Source: Bog-756 sp963734395
GTDB lineage: Bacteria > Actinomycetota > Acidimicrobiia > Acidimicrobiales > RAAP-2
Reading direction: 5' to 3'
NCBI GenBank assembly: GCA_963734395.1
Contig: CAVTGY010000005.1
Location: 41,430-105,429, forward strand
DNA length: 64,000 bases
The translations under genes and the position numbers were made by a program. Below the pieces are notes generated by a model. It was not told where the DNA came from and ran no database searches. It saw only the letters and a program-made list of their open reading frames with translations. Shown piece by piece: positions 19,293-29,532 of this stretch (within the stretch, counting starts at the first letter, position 1; each line of letters begins with the position of its first letter).

Positions 19293-20501
19293 TCAGGCGG
19301 CCAAGTGGGCGCCGGCCATGCCCATCAGGAAGAGGAAGTTGTCGACGTAGAACTGGCGCCGGACTTCCTCGCCGGCGTCACCGAGGGACGCCTCGAACCG
19401 CTCGAGCGGTTTGCGCCCCCCTTCGACGTGCGGGTAGTCCGACGAGAACATCACCAGGTCCGGCCCGCCCTGTTCGACGATCCACCCGACGTCCTCGGTG
19501 GGATAGGGGGTGAAACGAACCTGCCTGTGCACGTACTCGGTCGGGACGGAGCGAGAGCGCCTGCAGCCGGTCCTCATGTCGCCCGAAGGCCTCGAAGGCC
19601 GACTCCATCTGGCGCAACCAGGACGGCACCCATATGGCGCCTTGCTCGATGACTCCGATGTGCAGCTCGGGGAAGCGCTCGAGCACGCCGTCGAAGATCA
19701 GCGTGGCCAAGGTCTGGGCCGGCGGTACCGGGATGCCCATGTAGTCGACCGAGCGGAAGTTCTCGTCGCCGCCGTGAAAGTCGTGCGGCACCGGCAGCCC
19801 GTTGACGAAGTAGTGGGGATCGATGAGCGGACCGGTGCCACCGACGTGGAACACGATGGGGATGCCGGCCTCCTCGGCCTGGGACCAGACTCCGAAGAGG
19901 TCGCGGTGGCTGGGTGAGAACGAAGGAGGGCACCCCGACGCCACCAGCAGCGCCGCCGCGCCCTCGGCCAGCGCCTCGCCGGTCGCCTGCACCGCCAGGT
20001 CGGGATCGACCAAGGGGATGTAGCAGGACGCCAGCAGTCGCGGATCGACCGAGCAGAACTCGAGCATCCCGCGGTTGTGGGCGCGTGCCGCCGCGTAGGC
20101 GAGCTCGGGGTCGCCGGCGTGTTCGAGGTCGTGCAACCGGCCATTGTGGAAGGTGTTGAAGATCAGCTGGCTGCTGAACCCCAAGAGGTCCAGTGCCCGG
20201 GGTCGGTCCTCGGCGATGAACCCTCCGGTGGCGGCGAAGTTCTTGCGCTGCATGATCTCGGCTTCCTCGGTCGCTCGGTACTCCGACTGCCGTGGCGCTC
20301 GCGCAGCCGGGTAAAGGACGCGGCCAGGTCGCGTTGTTGTTCCTCCGGACTCCCGGTCTGGCGCAACTCGTTGCCACTCGGGTACCGAAGCATCGGCAGA
20401 CGGTCTCGGAACTTGGCGTCGGCGTGATCGCGCAACCAGGTCGGGGTCTCCATCAGGTGGGCGTCGGCATCGTGCACGATCCGACCTTCGCAGTACGGCA
20501 T
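19293..20501 (-). CDS. Amidohydrolase-family protein, ACMSD-like metal-dependent hydrolase (frameshifted)
   Basis: Amidohydrolase_2 (PF04909) TIM barrel. It starts MPYCEGRIVHDADAHLMETP, with the family's D-x-D/H-x-H-type metal-binding start (DADAH). IPIVFHVGG (metal His), IGVIEQGAIWVPSWL and VMFSSDYPHVEGG (final metal Asp in SSDYPH) follow. Frame breaks lie near 20290 and 19560. Joined length is ~400 residues. This subfamily hydrolyses or decarboxylates aromatic and heterocyclic acids. It may serve the same catabolism as the operon upstream, but that is only an inference from proximity. Confidence 0.82.
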
Positions 20502-20967
20502 GCAACCCCCAATCGGCGCGCCTTAAGTATTCCAGGGCAGGCAGCACCCGGGGCGGCGACTCAGATTCTGGCAAAAGCTGGTCAGGCCGCCCCGGGCGGC
20601 ACTGTTCTATCGGGTGGAAGGCGACCATCCTGAAGCGTCGGCCGGCGAAAATGGGAGGTGAAGGTCTACCGTCGGTCGCGGGGAACCGGTGGCGAAAGCC
20701 AAGGGTTCGGGGCAGGGTGGCACCCGCGGAAGGTGCGGTGTCGGCGCCCTGCTCCGTCCACCTGGCACGGCCCACCGGGCGGAGCGCGCCAGTCCCAGGC
20801 GTAGGACTGGCGTAATGCAGCAAACCTGGAGCTGGACGGCGGATTCCGGCTCAACAGGTTGGCTGACTCTAGTTATAGTCGATCTCCGCCCGACCGAACA
20901 AGTGTTGGTGAGGAGCCATTTTTCGGCTCGAATCCTCGCACAGCATCCTGCGCTCGAACAGGCGCAA
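20502..20967. other. Intergenic gap, no gene seen
   Basis: 466 bases between the amidohydrolase start (20501) and the truncated haemoglobin stop (20968). Short frames exist on both strands but none resembles a protein or has a good start. An AT-richer stretch at 20865-20885 (GACTCTAGTTATAGTC) is the only compositional feature. Confidence 0.5.
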
Positions 20968-21426
20968 TCATCGCTCGAGACCGTACCAGCCCCATCGTGG
21001 GACGATAGCATTCTGAGGGACCACCGATCCGGTAGGGCTGTAGGTGAGGATGTCGCTCACCGCCCACTCCATGTAGGCCCGGAGCTCGTCGCGGAACTCC
21101 CGGTCGGCGGGTAGGCCGGCGTCGTCTGCCGCCTGGACGAAGCACTTGACGAAGCGAGCGCCCAGGTCTGCGTCGGCGTTCATGCCGGAGTGGATGGACA
21201 GCATCCACGACTGTCCGTCGGAGACTTCCGAATAGCCGGTGGGCCCGCCGAATACCTCGGCCCAGTAACTCGCCAACCGCTCGACATGCTGTGGATGTCC
21301 CGGATGAGAGAACGGATGGTTCAACACCGGGTCCCGAAGACATCGCTCGTGGTGGGCCGTGGCCAGGCTGCGAAACGCTGCCTCGCCGCCGGCGAACTCG
21401 AACATCGATGGGCGGACATCGGACAA
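20968..21426 (-). CDS. Truncated haemoglobin-like globin
   Basis: Intact, 152 residues. FAGGEAAFRSLATAHHERCLRDPVLNHPFSHPGHPQHVERLASYWAEVFGG in pieces matches actinobacterial truncated globins. HPQH is near the expected proximal-His helix F position, and WMLSIHSG follows. Such proteins bind haem and handle O2, NO or peroxide in the cytoplasm. It is divergent from the yceH gene with 76 bases between their starts. No partner reductase is nearby. Confidence 0.82.
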   Translation of the reverse strand: MSDVRPSMFEFAGGEAAFRSLATAHHERCLRDPVLNHPFSHPGHPQHVERLASYWAEVFGGPTGYSEVSDGQSWMLSIHSGMNADADLGARFVKCFVQAADDAGLPADREFRDELRAYMEWAVSDILTYSPTGSVVPQNAIVPRWGWYGLER

Positions 21427-21502
21427 GTCTGCACCGAGATTGCCGCAGAGGATGGACCGGTGGGCGTCACCGCTCGGACCATTCCAGCTCTAATCTCAGT
21501 CC

Positions 21503-22240
21503 GTGACCATCTCGCCGGAAGGGGGCCGGGTACTCGGATGCCTGGTGGAGAAGCAGCTCACCACGCCCCAGCAGTACCCGCTCACCCTCAACGCGTTGTC
21601 ACTGGCTTGCAGCCAGGCCACCAACCGCGAGCCGGTCATGACCCTGGACGACTACGCAACTGGATCGGGCGCTCGACGAGCTCAAGGCGCTCCACCTGGT
21701 GCGGTTCGTGTTGCCGTCCCATGGAAAGTCGGTGACCCGGTACCGGCACGTGCTCGATGAGGCCTTTGGTCTCGATTCCCGCCGGGCCGCGCTGTTGGCG
21801 GTCCTGTTGCTGCGAGGGTCGCAGACCGCGGGAGAGCTGCGGGCCCGCACCGGCCGAATGGCGGAGTTCACCTCGGTGGCGACGTGCACGCCGAGCTCGA
21901 AGTGCTGGCCGATCAACCCCAACCTCTGGCGCGGCTCCTCCCCCGACGGCCGGGCCAGAAAGAAGACCGGTGGCAGCAGCTGTTGGCGACCGAATCGGGC
22001 ATGACCGAGGGATCACCGTCGGCCGCCGACGCAGCAACCGATCCCGTCTGGCAGGCCGTCGGGGACGAGGTGTCGAGCGCGGGATATTGCGCACCCCGGG
22101 AGCCGATCGATGGCGATCGAAGCCGCGCCGGCCTCGAGGACCGGGTCGAGTCATTGGCCTCGGAAATGGCGGCGCTTCAGGACCAGATCGCCGAGCTCAC
22201 CACTTCACTCAATGCTCTACGCCACGGCCTCGGGGAGTGA
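21503..22240 (+). CDS. YceH-family (UPF0502, DUF480) protein (frameshifted)
   Basis: Two winged-helix domains characterise this family: GGRVLGCLVEKQLTTPQQYPLTLNALSLACSQATNREPV is clearly readable in segments, then LLRGSQTAGELRARTGRM. A C-terminal coiled coil (VESLASEMAALQDQIAEL) ends at 22240. Frame breaks near 21655 and 21880 split it into three frames. Joined length is ~245 residues. GTG 21503 is the start. The molecular function is not established; a DNA-binding role is inferred from the fold. Confidence 0.85.
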
Positions 22241-22252
22241 CGGCCCGACACG

Positions 22253-22387
22253 TCACCAGTGACCGGCGTTCTCCACATAGGCGTCGTAGCAGGACCGGCA
22301 CGTCGAATAGGCCCCTCCGGTTGACTCGCCTGCTTCGATCGGGCTCCCGCAGTCCGCGCATACGCCTGCGGCCCCCTCGGACTCCAT
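22253..22387 (-). CDS. Small zinc-ribbon-like protein
   Basis: ATG 22387 gives 44 residues containing VCADCGSPIEAGES and later YSTCRSCYDAYVE, that is two C-x2-C pairs spaced about 19 residues apart. A single Zn(II) ribbon or treble clef is expected. Upstream in-frame sequence is poor, so a longer product is unlikely. It is convergent with the yceH gene. It is short and could be spurious, but the paired cysteine motifs are unlikely by chance. Confidence 0.45.
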   Translation of the reverse strand: MESEGAAGVCADCGSPIEAGESTGGAYSTCRSCYDAYVENAGHW

Positions 22388-22558
22388 CGTTCGGGCTGCA
22401 CTGCCATGCCTACGCATCGGCAGCGGGTCGGTCCGTCTTGAGCGCCGCCCGATCGCCTGGCCGTCACGGTGGCCGTGACGGAGGCCAGTCCGAATGCTCG
22501 GATGACCAGCCATCCGCGGTGGGATCGGTCACCCACCTGAGGCCGGATCGATGCGAAG

Positions 22559-23239
22559 ATGATCGCGGCCTCGGAATCGACGGGGAATGGAGGCGCAGTG
22601 GCTGAACCGGCTGCACCAGGTTGGTACCCGGACCTCCATATCCCCAAGATCATCCGTTGGTGGGACGGGAACACGTGGACCGCACTGGCAGCACCGGTCG
22701 CCACCTCGACCGCCTCGACCACCATCGCACCGCCGGCGCCTACCATTGGATCAGCGCCCACCGGCACGGATACCGGAACTGGTGGTCAGCCCGCCTCCCT
22801 CCACCGGGTCACCCCGACGGATAGTCGTCGGATCCCGCGAGCTCACAGCGGAACGTGATCAGCGTCGGCTCACACGGGTCCGAACGCGGAGTCACCGAAC
22901 GTGACCAGCTGTGGATGGAGTTGGTCGATCTCAACAGCCAGATTCCGGCCATGCGGCGCCAGCGAGATCAGCTGCGTACAGACCTTCTCGCGTTGAGCAG
23001 CCAGATTCCCACTCTGAGCAACGAGCGAGACGAACTTCTTGCGGATCTGGTGCCCTTGAGAGACCGAGGTGACTGGTCTTCGGATGAAGCAAGAGGAACT
23101 CAAGTCGCTCGAAGAGGAGATCAATGGGCTGCGCCGTCAGAGGTCGTCACTCGACCGAGAGTGGTTGGACGAAGTTCGTGGTCCCATGCCCAGATTCAGG
23201 AGCAGCCGGACCAAGCACCAGACGTTTCACGACTCGTAG
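22559..23239 (+). CDS. DUF2510 protein with long coiled coil (frameshifted)
   Basis: Starts with a DUF2510 module (APGWYPDL...IIRWWDGNTWT), common at the N-terminus of actinobacterial membrane and signalling proteins. A Pro/Thr-rich linker follows, then heptad-like repeats (RDQLRTDLLALSSQIPTLSNERDELLADL, read in pieces) and a basic tail. Frame breaks lie near 22840 and 23070. The order DUF2510-coiled coil recalls proteins that continue into DUF4041 and a GIY-YIG-like domain; none is present here, so it may be a shortened member. Start is ATG 22559, or GTG 22598 after a GGAGG. Confidence 0.55.
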
Positions 23240-23296
23240 TCCGAGGGCATCAACATGCTGTAGCTGCGGATGTGGTCGGCTCGATCGAGTTGACGT

Positions 23297-23939
23297 GAGC
23301 GATCGGGACGGGTTTGCCGTGGCACCAGAAGGGTCGGAACCAGCCGTCTCGAGGCGTTCAGCGACGGCGTCATGGCCGTCATCATCACCATCACCGCGCT
23401 CAGCCTCAAGGCTCCCAACGGCACCGACTTCTCGGCCCTCGGACATCGACTGCCGGCCCTGCTGGTGTATATCCTCAGTTTCGCCTTCGTCGGTATCTAC
23501 TGGAACAACCATCACCATTTACTGCGAGCCACCCGAAACATAAGCGGAGGTGTGATGTGGGCGAACCTGCACCTGCTGTTCTGGCTCTCGCTGATTCCGG
23601 TCATCACCGAGTGGGTCGGAACCGACTACCGGAGCACCTGGCCGGCGGCGACCTACGGCAGTCGTCGGCCTGGGTGCGGCGATCGCCTTCAGCATTCTGG
23701 TGGCTGCCATCGTGCGGGCGGATGGTCGGCAATCGCCGGTGGCGACCGCAATCGGTTCAGACCTCAAGGGACGGCTCTCTCTGGCGATCTATGCGGTCGG
23801 CGTCGGATTTGCCTTCCTCAGCCCGTGGATCTCGTACGCCTTGTACGCCTCGGTGTCGATCATGTGGTTCATCCCCGATCGGCGATTGTCCCGACCAGCA
23901 GGTACCGGTCAGCACTCGTCGCCTCCTGCCCGGTCTTGA
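23297..23939 (+). CDS. TMEM175-family potassium channel-like membrane protein (frameshifted)
   Basis: RLEAFSDGVMAVIITI is the signature pore-helix motif (F-S-D) of the prokaryotic TMEM175 (DUF1211) family. WANLHLLFWLSLIPVITEWVG and later segments complete about six membrane helices. The frame breaks near 23345 (before the motif) and 23655. Joined length is ~213 residues, normal for the family. These proteins form K+-selective channels as tetramers. The GTG 23297 start is the best available upstream codon. Confidence 0.75.
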
Positions 23940-23974
23940 GTCGCGGAAAGGGCGCGAGGCGGTCAGGAGCGGCC

Positions 23975-24435
23975 ATGGACGACCCATACGATCTCGAGCG
24001 CTTTGTCACCGCCCAGAATGGGACGGCACCTACGATCGAGCTGTCGGAGAACTGCGTCGTGGCCAAAAGATGAGCCACTGGATGTGGTTCGTCTTCCCAC
24101 AGATCGCCGGGCTCGGACGGAGCGAAATGGCACGAAGATTCGCCATCTCATCGGGCGAGGAGGCCCAGGCCTACCTCCACCAGGCGGTCCTCGGACCCAG
24201 GCTGATTGAATGCGCGGGCATCGTTGCCAACACGCAAGACCTGAGCGCAGAGCAGATCTTCGGCACCGTCGACGCTCAGAAGCTGCGCTCGTCGATGACC
24301 CTGTTCATGCGAGCCGACTCCGCCGAACCTCTGTTTTCGCAGGTGATCAAGCGGTACTTCGACGGCATTCCCGATCCGGCCACTGATGAGCGCCTGCAAG
24401 GTCAGACGGATCGACCGGTCCACGGGAGCCCATGA
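23975..24435 (+). CDS. DUF1810-family protein (one frameshift)
   Basis: MDDPYDLERFVTAQNG begins the family. After a slip near 24040, YDRAVGELRRGQKMSHWMWFVFPQIAGLG is its signature. QVIKRYFDGIPDPATDERL ends the domain. About 150 residues, the usual size. The function is unknown, and no membrane or secretion signal is present. It is convergent with the aldo/keto reductase. Confidence 0.82.
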
Positions 24436-24467
24436 CGATCAGGGCGTCGGAGTTCCCGTGCCCGTCC

Positions 24468-25427
24468 TTACCAGGCGTAAGCCTCGGGGGCGTGGCCCGG
24501 CCCAGGGAAGATCTGGTCCAGTCGCTTGAGCACCTCGGATTCGAGTTGGATGTCCACCGAGCGAAGTGCTCCTTCGAACTGGTCCATGGTGCGCGGCCCG
24601 ATGATCGGCGCCACCACGACCGGATTGGCCAGCAACCAGGCCAGGGCCACGTCGGCGGGCCGCTCTCCCAACTCGGAGCACAGCTTCTCCCAGGCCTCGA
24701 TGGGCTCTCGAAACCAGTCGATCGCCGCCTTCATCCCCTCGGTGGCCCGACGACCCTCGGTGGCCTCGGCTACCGAGCCCGCCAGCAATCCGCCGCCGAG
24801 AGGACTCCAGGGCAGGATCCCGAGTCCGTAGGCCTCGCAGGCGGGGATGACTTCGAGCTCGATCGAGCGGGTCTTGAGGTTGTACAGGCTCTGCTCGGAG
24901 ACCAGGCCGAACGTATTGCGCCGACGAGCCGCCTCGTTGGCGGCGACGATGTGCCATGCGGCGAAGTTGGAGCTGCCGACGTAGATCACCTTCCCTTGGG
25001 TGACCAGGAGGTCCATCGCCTGCCAGATCTCCTCCCACGGCGTGTTCCGATCGACGTGGTGCATCTGATAGAGGTCGATGTGGTCGGTCTGCAAACGCCG
25101 GAGGCTGGCATCGCAGGCATCCCGGATGTGCCGTGCCGAGAGCTTGGAGTCGTTGGGCCAGTCGCCGGCGACGTCGCCGTACACCTTGGTGGCCAGGACC
25201 ACCTTCTCTCGCCGTCCGCCGCCCTGTGAAAACCACCGGCCGAGGATCTTCTCGGTCTCACCTCCCCCGTAGCCGTTGGCGGTGTCGAAGAAGTTGATCC
25301 CCGATTCCAACGCCCGATCCATGATGGCGAAGCTCTCGGCCTCTTCGGTCTGTGAACCGAAGTTCATGGTGCCGAGGCACAGGGGGCTGACCCGCAGCCC
25401 GGTTCGTCCAAGGAAGCGATAGTCCAT
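24468..25427 (-). CDS. Aldo/keto reductase
   Basis: Intact. MDYRFLGRTGLRVSPLCLGT at ATG 25427 is the family's usual start; the open frame runs upstream to 25487 without better sequence. The catalytic tetrad is visible: Asp and Tyr in NFFDTANGYGGGE, Lys in LATKV and His in YQMHHVD. VAPIIGPRTMDQFEGAL is the NADP 2'-phosphate-binding end. It reduces aldehydes or ketones with NADPH. Being similar to the YajO/Tas type, it has a broad possible substrate range. Confidence 0.88.
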   Translation of the reverse strand: MDYRFLGRTGLRVSPLCLGTMNFGSQTEEAESFAIMDRALESGINFFDTANGYGGGETEKILGRWFSQGGGRREKVVLATKVYGDVAGDWPNDSKLSARHIRDACDASLRRLQTDHIDLYQMHHVDRNTPWEEIWQAMDLLVTQGKVIYVGSSNFAAWHIVAANEAARRRNTFGLVSEQSLYNLKTRSIELEVIPACEAYGLGILPWSPLGGGLLAGSVAEATEGRRATEGMKAAIDWFREPIEAWEKLCSELGERPADVALAWLLANPVVVAPIIGPRTMDQFEGALRSVDIQLESEVLKRLDQIFPGPGHAPEAYAW

Positions 25428-25476
25428 GGGGCAGAGCTTAGGCCTTGCCAAATCGGTCAAGCTCGGGGAGTTCCGG

Positions 25477-26028
25477 TCAGGCCTCACGTCCGAGGAAATA
25501 GAGGAATTGCGTCTGGGTGTCCGCGCCGGCAGGGGGAGCGATTTTCGGGCCGAAGACTCCGGGCTGACGGATCTGGTCGTCCATTGGCTTCATCGCTTCG
25601 AAGGCCCGCGAGACGCTGTCCTCATCCAGCCGTTCATCTCCGCCTATCGCACGAGCGAGGTCCCAGGTATGGACCAGCAGATCCATGCAGGCGAACCGGT
25701 CGAGCATCTGCTCGAGCGGCATCTTGCCAACCGGACCATCCACCAGCGTGGCCATGGCCTCGGAGTCCTCGGTCAACTCCAGAACCGTTGCGTACACACT
25801 CTTCCAGGCCTCTGCCGGGTCCTCGTCGTCGGCCATCGGTTGTGGCTCACCTCCCCGAACGTTCGCCGCCAACCACCGGTGATTGGAGACGACATGCCCG
25901 ACCACGTCGCGGGCCTTCCATTCCGAGCACGGCGAGGACGAGTTCCAATCGTCCCCGCGGGCGGCATCGACCCGGGCGTCGAATCCGCCGGCAACCAGGC
26001 GGTAGTGATCCGAAGCTTCGACCATCAC
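25477..26028 (-). CDS. TIGR03086-family metal-binding (DinB/MDMPI-like) protein
   Basis: Intact, 183 residues. FDARVDAARGDDWNSSSPCSEWKARDVVGHVVSNHRWL has the P-C-x-x-W motif and the metal-binding His of helix 2. MDLLVHTWDLARAIG has the second helix with H-x3-D. This is the mycothiol-dependent maleylpyruvate isomerase/DinB four-helix fold. Many actinobacterial members use mycothiol, but the reaction of this subfamily is unknown. It lies just upstream of the aldo/keto reductase on the same strand. Confidence 0.83.
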   Translation of the reverse strand: MMVEASDHYRLVAGGFDARVDAARGDDWNSSSPCSEWKARDVVGHVVSNHRWLAANVRGGEPQPMADDEDPAEAWKSVYATVLELTEDSEAMATLVDGPVGKMPLEQMLDRFACMDLLVHTWDLARAIGGDERLDEDSVSRAFEAMKPMDDQIRQPGVFGPKIAPPAGADTQTQFLYFLGREA

Positions 26029-26159
26029 GACACTCTACGTGTCGGCCGACGCTGTTCGGACATGGGAATCGACTGCCAGGTCTACGGCCGCCAAGGAGCC
26101 CTGGCTGCCGGGTGACAAAGGGGCACCCGCGGGTTATCGTTGCACCCAGAGAAGCAGGG

Positions 26160-26447
26160 ATGTTTGGAGTCCTTGTGACCGTTTCCGAGGAACAGCTACG
26201 TCGAGCAGTGGACGAGGCGCTCGAGCCCGTTTGGCCAAACGAGCGTCGCCGAGCATCCCGACGCCTGGTTCTCTCCACCCTCGGTCGAGCTGCCTTGGGA
26301 ATCCTGGGATTCTATGGTCTTGCCTTGGCGGTGTATCTCTTTATTGGCGTCGTCTTTCCTTTGACCTTTTACGCGTTCATCGGCGGCTTGACCGTGGTCG
26401 CCGCCCTGCACGAAGCCCGCGATCCTGAGCATCTACGGCACGACTGA
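26160..26447 (+). CDS. Small membrane protein, unknown
   Basis: Intact, 95 residues. A basic amphipathic N-terminal half (EEQLRRAVDEALEPVWPNERRRASRR) is followed by two probable membrane helices (AALGILGFYGLALAVYLFIGV and LTFYAFIGGLTVVAAL). The tail is acidic and histidine-containing. I do not recognise a family. Codon use fits the neighbourhood, so I think it is a real gene. Confidence 0.5.
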   Translation: MFGVLVTVSEEQLRRAVDEALEPVWPNERRRASRRLVLSTLGRAALGILGFYGLALAVYLFIGVVFPLTFYAFIGGLTVVAALHEARDPEHLRHD

Positions 26448-26547
26448 ACCCGCCCGAGAAGCAGCCCGGCGTCATCGGTGAGAAGCCGGCCTGAGCTGCC
26501 CAGGTGTCAAACGACATCATTCGCGTCCGGACGGTAACGTTCCCCGC

Positions 26548-29532
26548 GTGAGTAACGCGCCTACCCGCGGCGTCGGTGGCGGGCATCCCATGCGCTGGTT
26601 GCTGGCCGGGTCGGTTCTCACCGGGGTGTTGCTGATCGGGGTTGCGCTGTCCCACCCCTCGGGGGCGGCGACATCCAGCCTCCCTGGTCCTTCCACGAGC
26701 GACACTTCCCCGGTGAACCTGGCAACGCCGGTCAACATGGCCAACGGCATGGCTCACCAATCGGCGATCGTGCGATCGGGCGACGCCCGGATCGAGGTGC
26801 TCAGCTCGACCCTCCTTCGTCTCGAGTACTCGCCTTCGGGCACCTTCGAGAACAGTCCCACCGTCAATGTCGTCAACCGACAGATGCCGGTACCGGCGTA
26901 CACCACACAGGTTGCAGGCGGCTGGCTCACCGTACGGACAAACGAGGCCACCCTGCGCTACAAAGTCGGCTCCGGACCCTTCAGTGCAGCCAACACCACG
27001 CTTCGATTCTCGGTCGGCGGCCGGATGACCACGGTCGAACCGACCTGGGACTGGGAGTGCCCCTTCGACCAGACTTGTCAGGCCGGCGCCGCCGAGCTGG
27101 CCGGAGGTGCGGCACTCAGTCAGTCCCAGGCCGGGTACCAGAGCAGTGCGGGATACGTGGGCTACCTGCAGCAGGGGGCCAGCGCAACGTGGAATGTCAT
27201 GGGGGCACCGGCGGGGGACGCGGTGCTGTCCATCCGCTACTCGGACGTGTCGACAACTTCTCCGGCATCGGCCCCGGCCACCATCGGCCTGCTGGTAAAC
27301 GGTCACCTGAGCACCTCGCTGGTGGCAGCACCGACCAGCAGCGCCGACCCATGGTCGACCCTGAGCACAACCGCGCCGTTGACATCGGGGACCAACTCGA
27401 TCGAGCTGCTCAGCGGCTCGGGCAGCAATTCGAGTTTGGGCATCGATTCCCTGTCGGTCGGGCCGGCAACGGCTCCTGCACCCGACCCCCCTGCAGACCG
27501 ACCCCCTGGGGGGCTGGATCCGTGGTTTCGACACCTTTACCTACGGTCCGGGTGAGGCATGCACGCCGGCCCAGGGAGACAGCTGCCAGACCGCACTCGA
27601 ACCGTTGCACACGGATGGTCTGCTCACCGGCGCCGGATGGCGGTTGTTGGACGACACCCACAGCGCAATCTGGACCGGAAACGGATGGGTCGAGCCCCGG
27701 AGTGCTCGAGGGGACACCGAGGACGGCTACCTGTTCGTGTACGGACATGACTACACCGGGGCGTTACACACCTTCGCCCAGCTGACCGGCCCGGCTCCCC
27801 TCCTTCCTCGCAATGTCTTCGGCGTCTGGTACTCGGACTACACCCCGTATTCCAGTGCCGATATCCAACAGACCATCTATCCCGCCTTCGAGCAGAATCA
27901 GGTGCCCCTAAACACGCTCTCGCTCGACACCGACTGGAAAGCGCCCAACGCCTGGGACGGATGGGAGTGGAACAATTCGCTGTTTCCCGACCCGAGTTCG
28001 TTCCTCCAGTGGGCCAAGTCGCACGGTATCGCCGTCACCTTGAACATCCACTCCAGCATCGCCGACAACGATCCCAAGCTTCCGGCTGCCCAACGCATCG
28101 CCGGGAGCCCGCTCACCTCGGCCCCGATCTCCACCTGTACGGGAGGACCCTGCAAGGTGTGGAACTGGAGCTCGGTCCCCCAGGCCGAGTCCAACTTCGC
28201 TCTGCAACAGAGCTTCCAAAAGCAGGGCGTGGCCTTCTGGTGGCTGGACTGGTGCTGCGACGAGTCGGTGGCCAACATGCCGGGGATCACCCCCGACTCC
28301 TGGATCGGCCATCTCTACGCCCAGGACATGGTCAACCAGGGCCAGCGGGGATTCGTGTTGGCCCGGATCGGAGCGTCCAACGACTACCCCGAGCAGGAAT
28401 ACCCGGCGGGGCCGTGGTCCGATCACACCTCGGCGATCGCCTTCACCGGCGATGCCTGGGGCACGTGGAACACGTTGGCTCAAGAGGTTGCGCTCACACC
28501 TGACGAGGCGACCATCGGCGAGCCCTATGTGAGCGATGACATCGGAAGCTATCTGGGCGCGCCCGGGCTCATACCCAACGATCCGCCCGATCTCTACGAC
28601 CGGTGGGTGCAATTCGGAACCTTCCAGCCCATCCTGCGGCTGCACTCGGCCGACGGGAAACGCCTGCCCTGGCAGTACCCCCAACCGGTGAGCGGCATCA
28701 CCGAGGACTTCCTCCGCCTCCGTGAGGCACTGATCCCCTACACCTACACGCTGGCCGCGCAAGCGCACCAGGACGGCCTTCCCATTACCCAACCGCTGTA
28801 TCTTGCCTATCCCGGCCTGGCCGATGCCTACTCCAACCCCGGGGAGTACCTCTACGGATCCGACATGCTGGTGGCACCGGTCACCAACCCGGGCAACGTG
28901 GCCGACACAACGGTGTGGATACCCCCGGGCCGTTGGGTCGACTATTTCACCGGAGCCACGTTCACCGGCCCGATGACCACCACGGTGTCGGTGCCCCTGA
29001 GCCGGATGCCGGTGTTCGTTCGCGCCGGCGGGATCATCCCCGAACAGACGTCCTCGGGCTCGTCCGCCAGCGCATCCACCCATATGACCGTCAAGGTCTT
29101 CTCCGGATCCAGTGGATCGTTCTCCCTGTACGGCGACGCCGGGACCGGCCTCGGTTACACCACCGGGCAGTACACCGAAACGCCGATCACCGACTCCGTC
29201 GGCGGGGAGGGCAGCGCGGCAAAGGCGTCGACCGTGACGATCGGCGCTGCTCACGGTCATTATCCCGGAGAGCCGGCCGCGGTCGACTACCGCCTCCAAT
29301 TGGTGGACCTGACCCAACCCACCGGAGTGAAGGTGAACGGGCATCTCATCGATCGCCGAACCCCAGGGTCCCAGGCCACCGGCTGGTACTACCAGCCGGA
29401 CACGGCAACGGTGGTGATCAACGCCGGGTCAAACCCACCACCACTTCCCTCTCGGTGGTGGCGACGAACAGCCAGACCGTGGACCGCCCCGAGCCATCGG
29501 CACTGACACCAACGACCTGGCCCGGTCCCTAG
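26548..29532 (+). CDS. Secreted GH31 alpha-glycosidase with inserted carbohydrate-binding module (frameshifted)
   Basis: GTG 26548 starts a signal-peptide region (MRWLLAGSVLTGVLLIGVAL). Residues 50-160 form the GH31 N-terminal beta-sandwich. Residues ~185-305 look like an inserted CBM35/6-like module (GYVGYLQQGASATW, then SIELLSGSG). The catalytic barrel follows: LDTDWKAPNAWDGWEW, FWWLDWCCDES (nucleophile Asp in WLDW) and FTGDAWGTWNTL (acid/base Asp in GDAW). C-terminal sandwich domains end it. Breaks lie near 27485 and 29430; ~994 residues. Expected to hydrolyse alpha-glucosidic or alpha-xylosidic links outside the cell. Confidence 0.85.

Noticed and set aside
27908..29344. A 478-residue leftward frame inside the GH31 gene
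   Set aside because: It is antisense to clear GH31 catalytic motifs and has no domain of its own.
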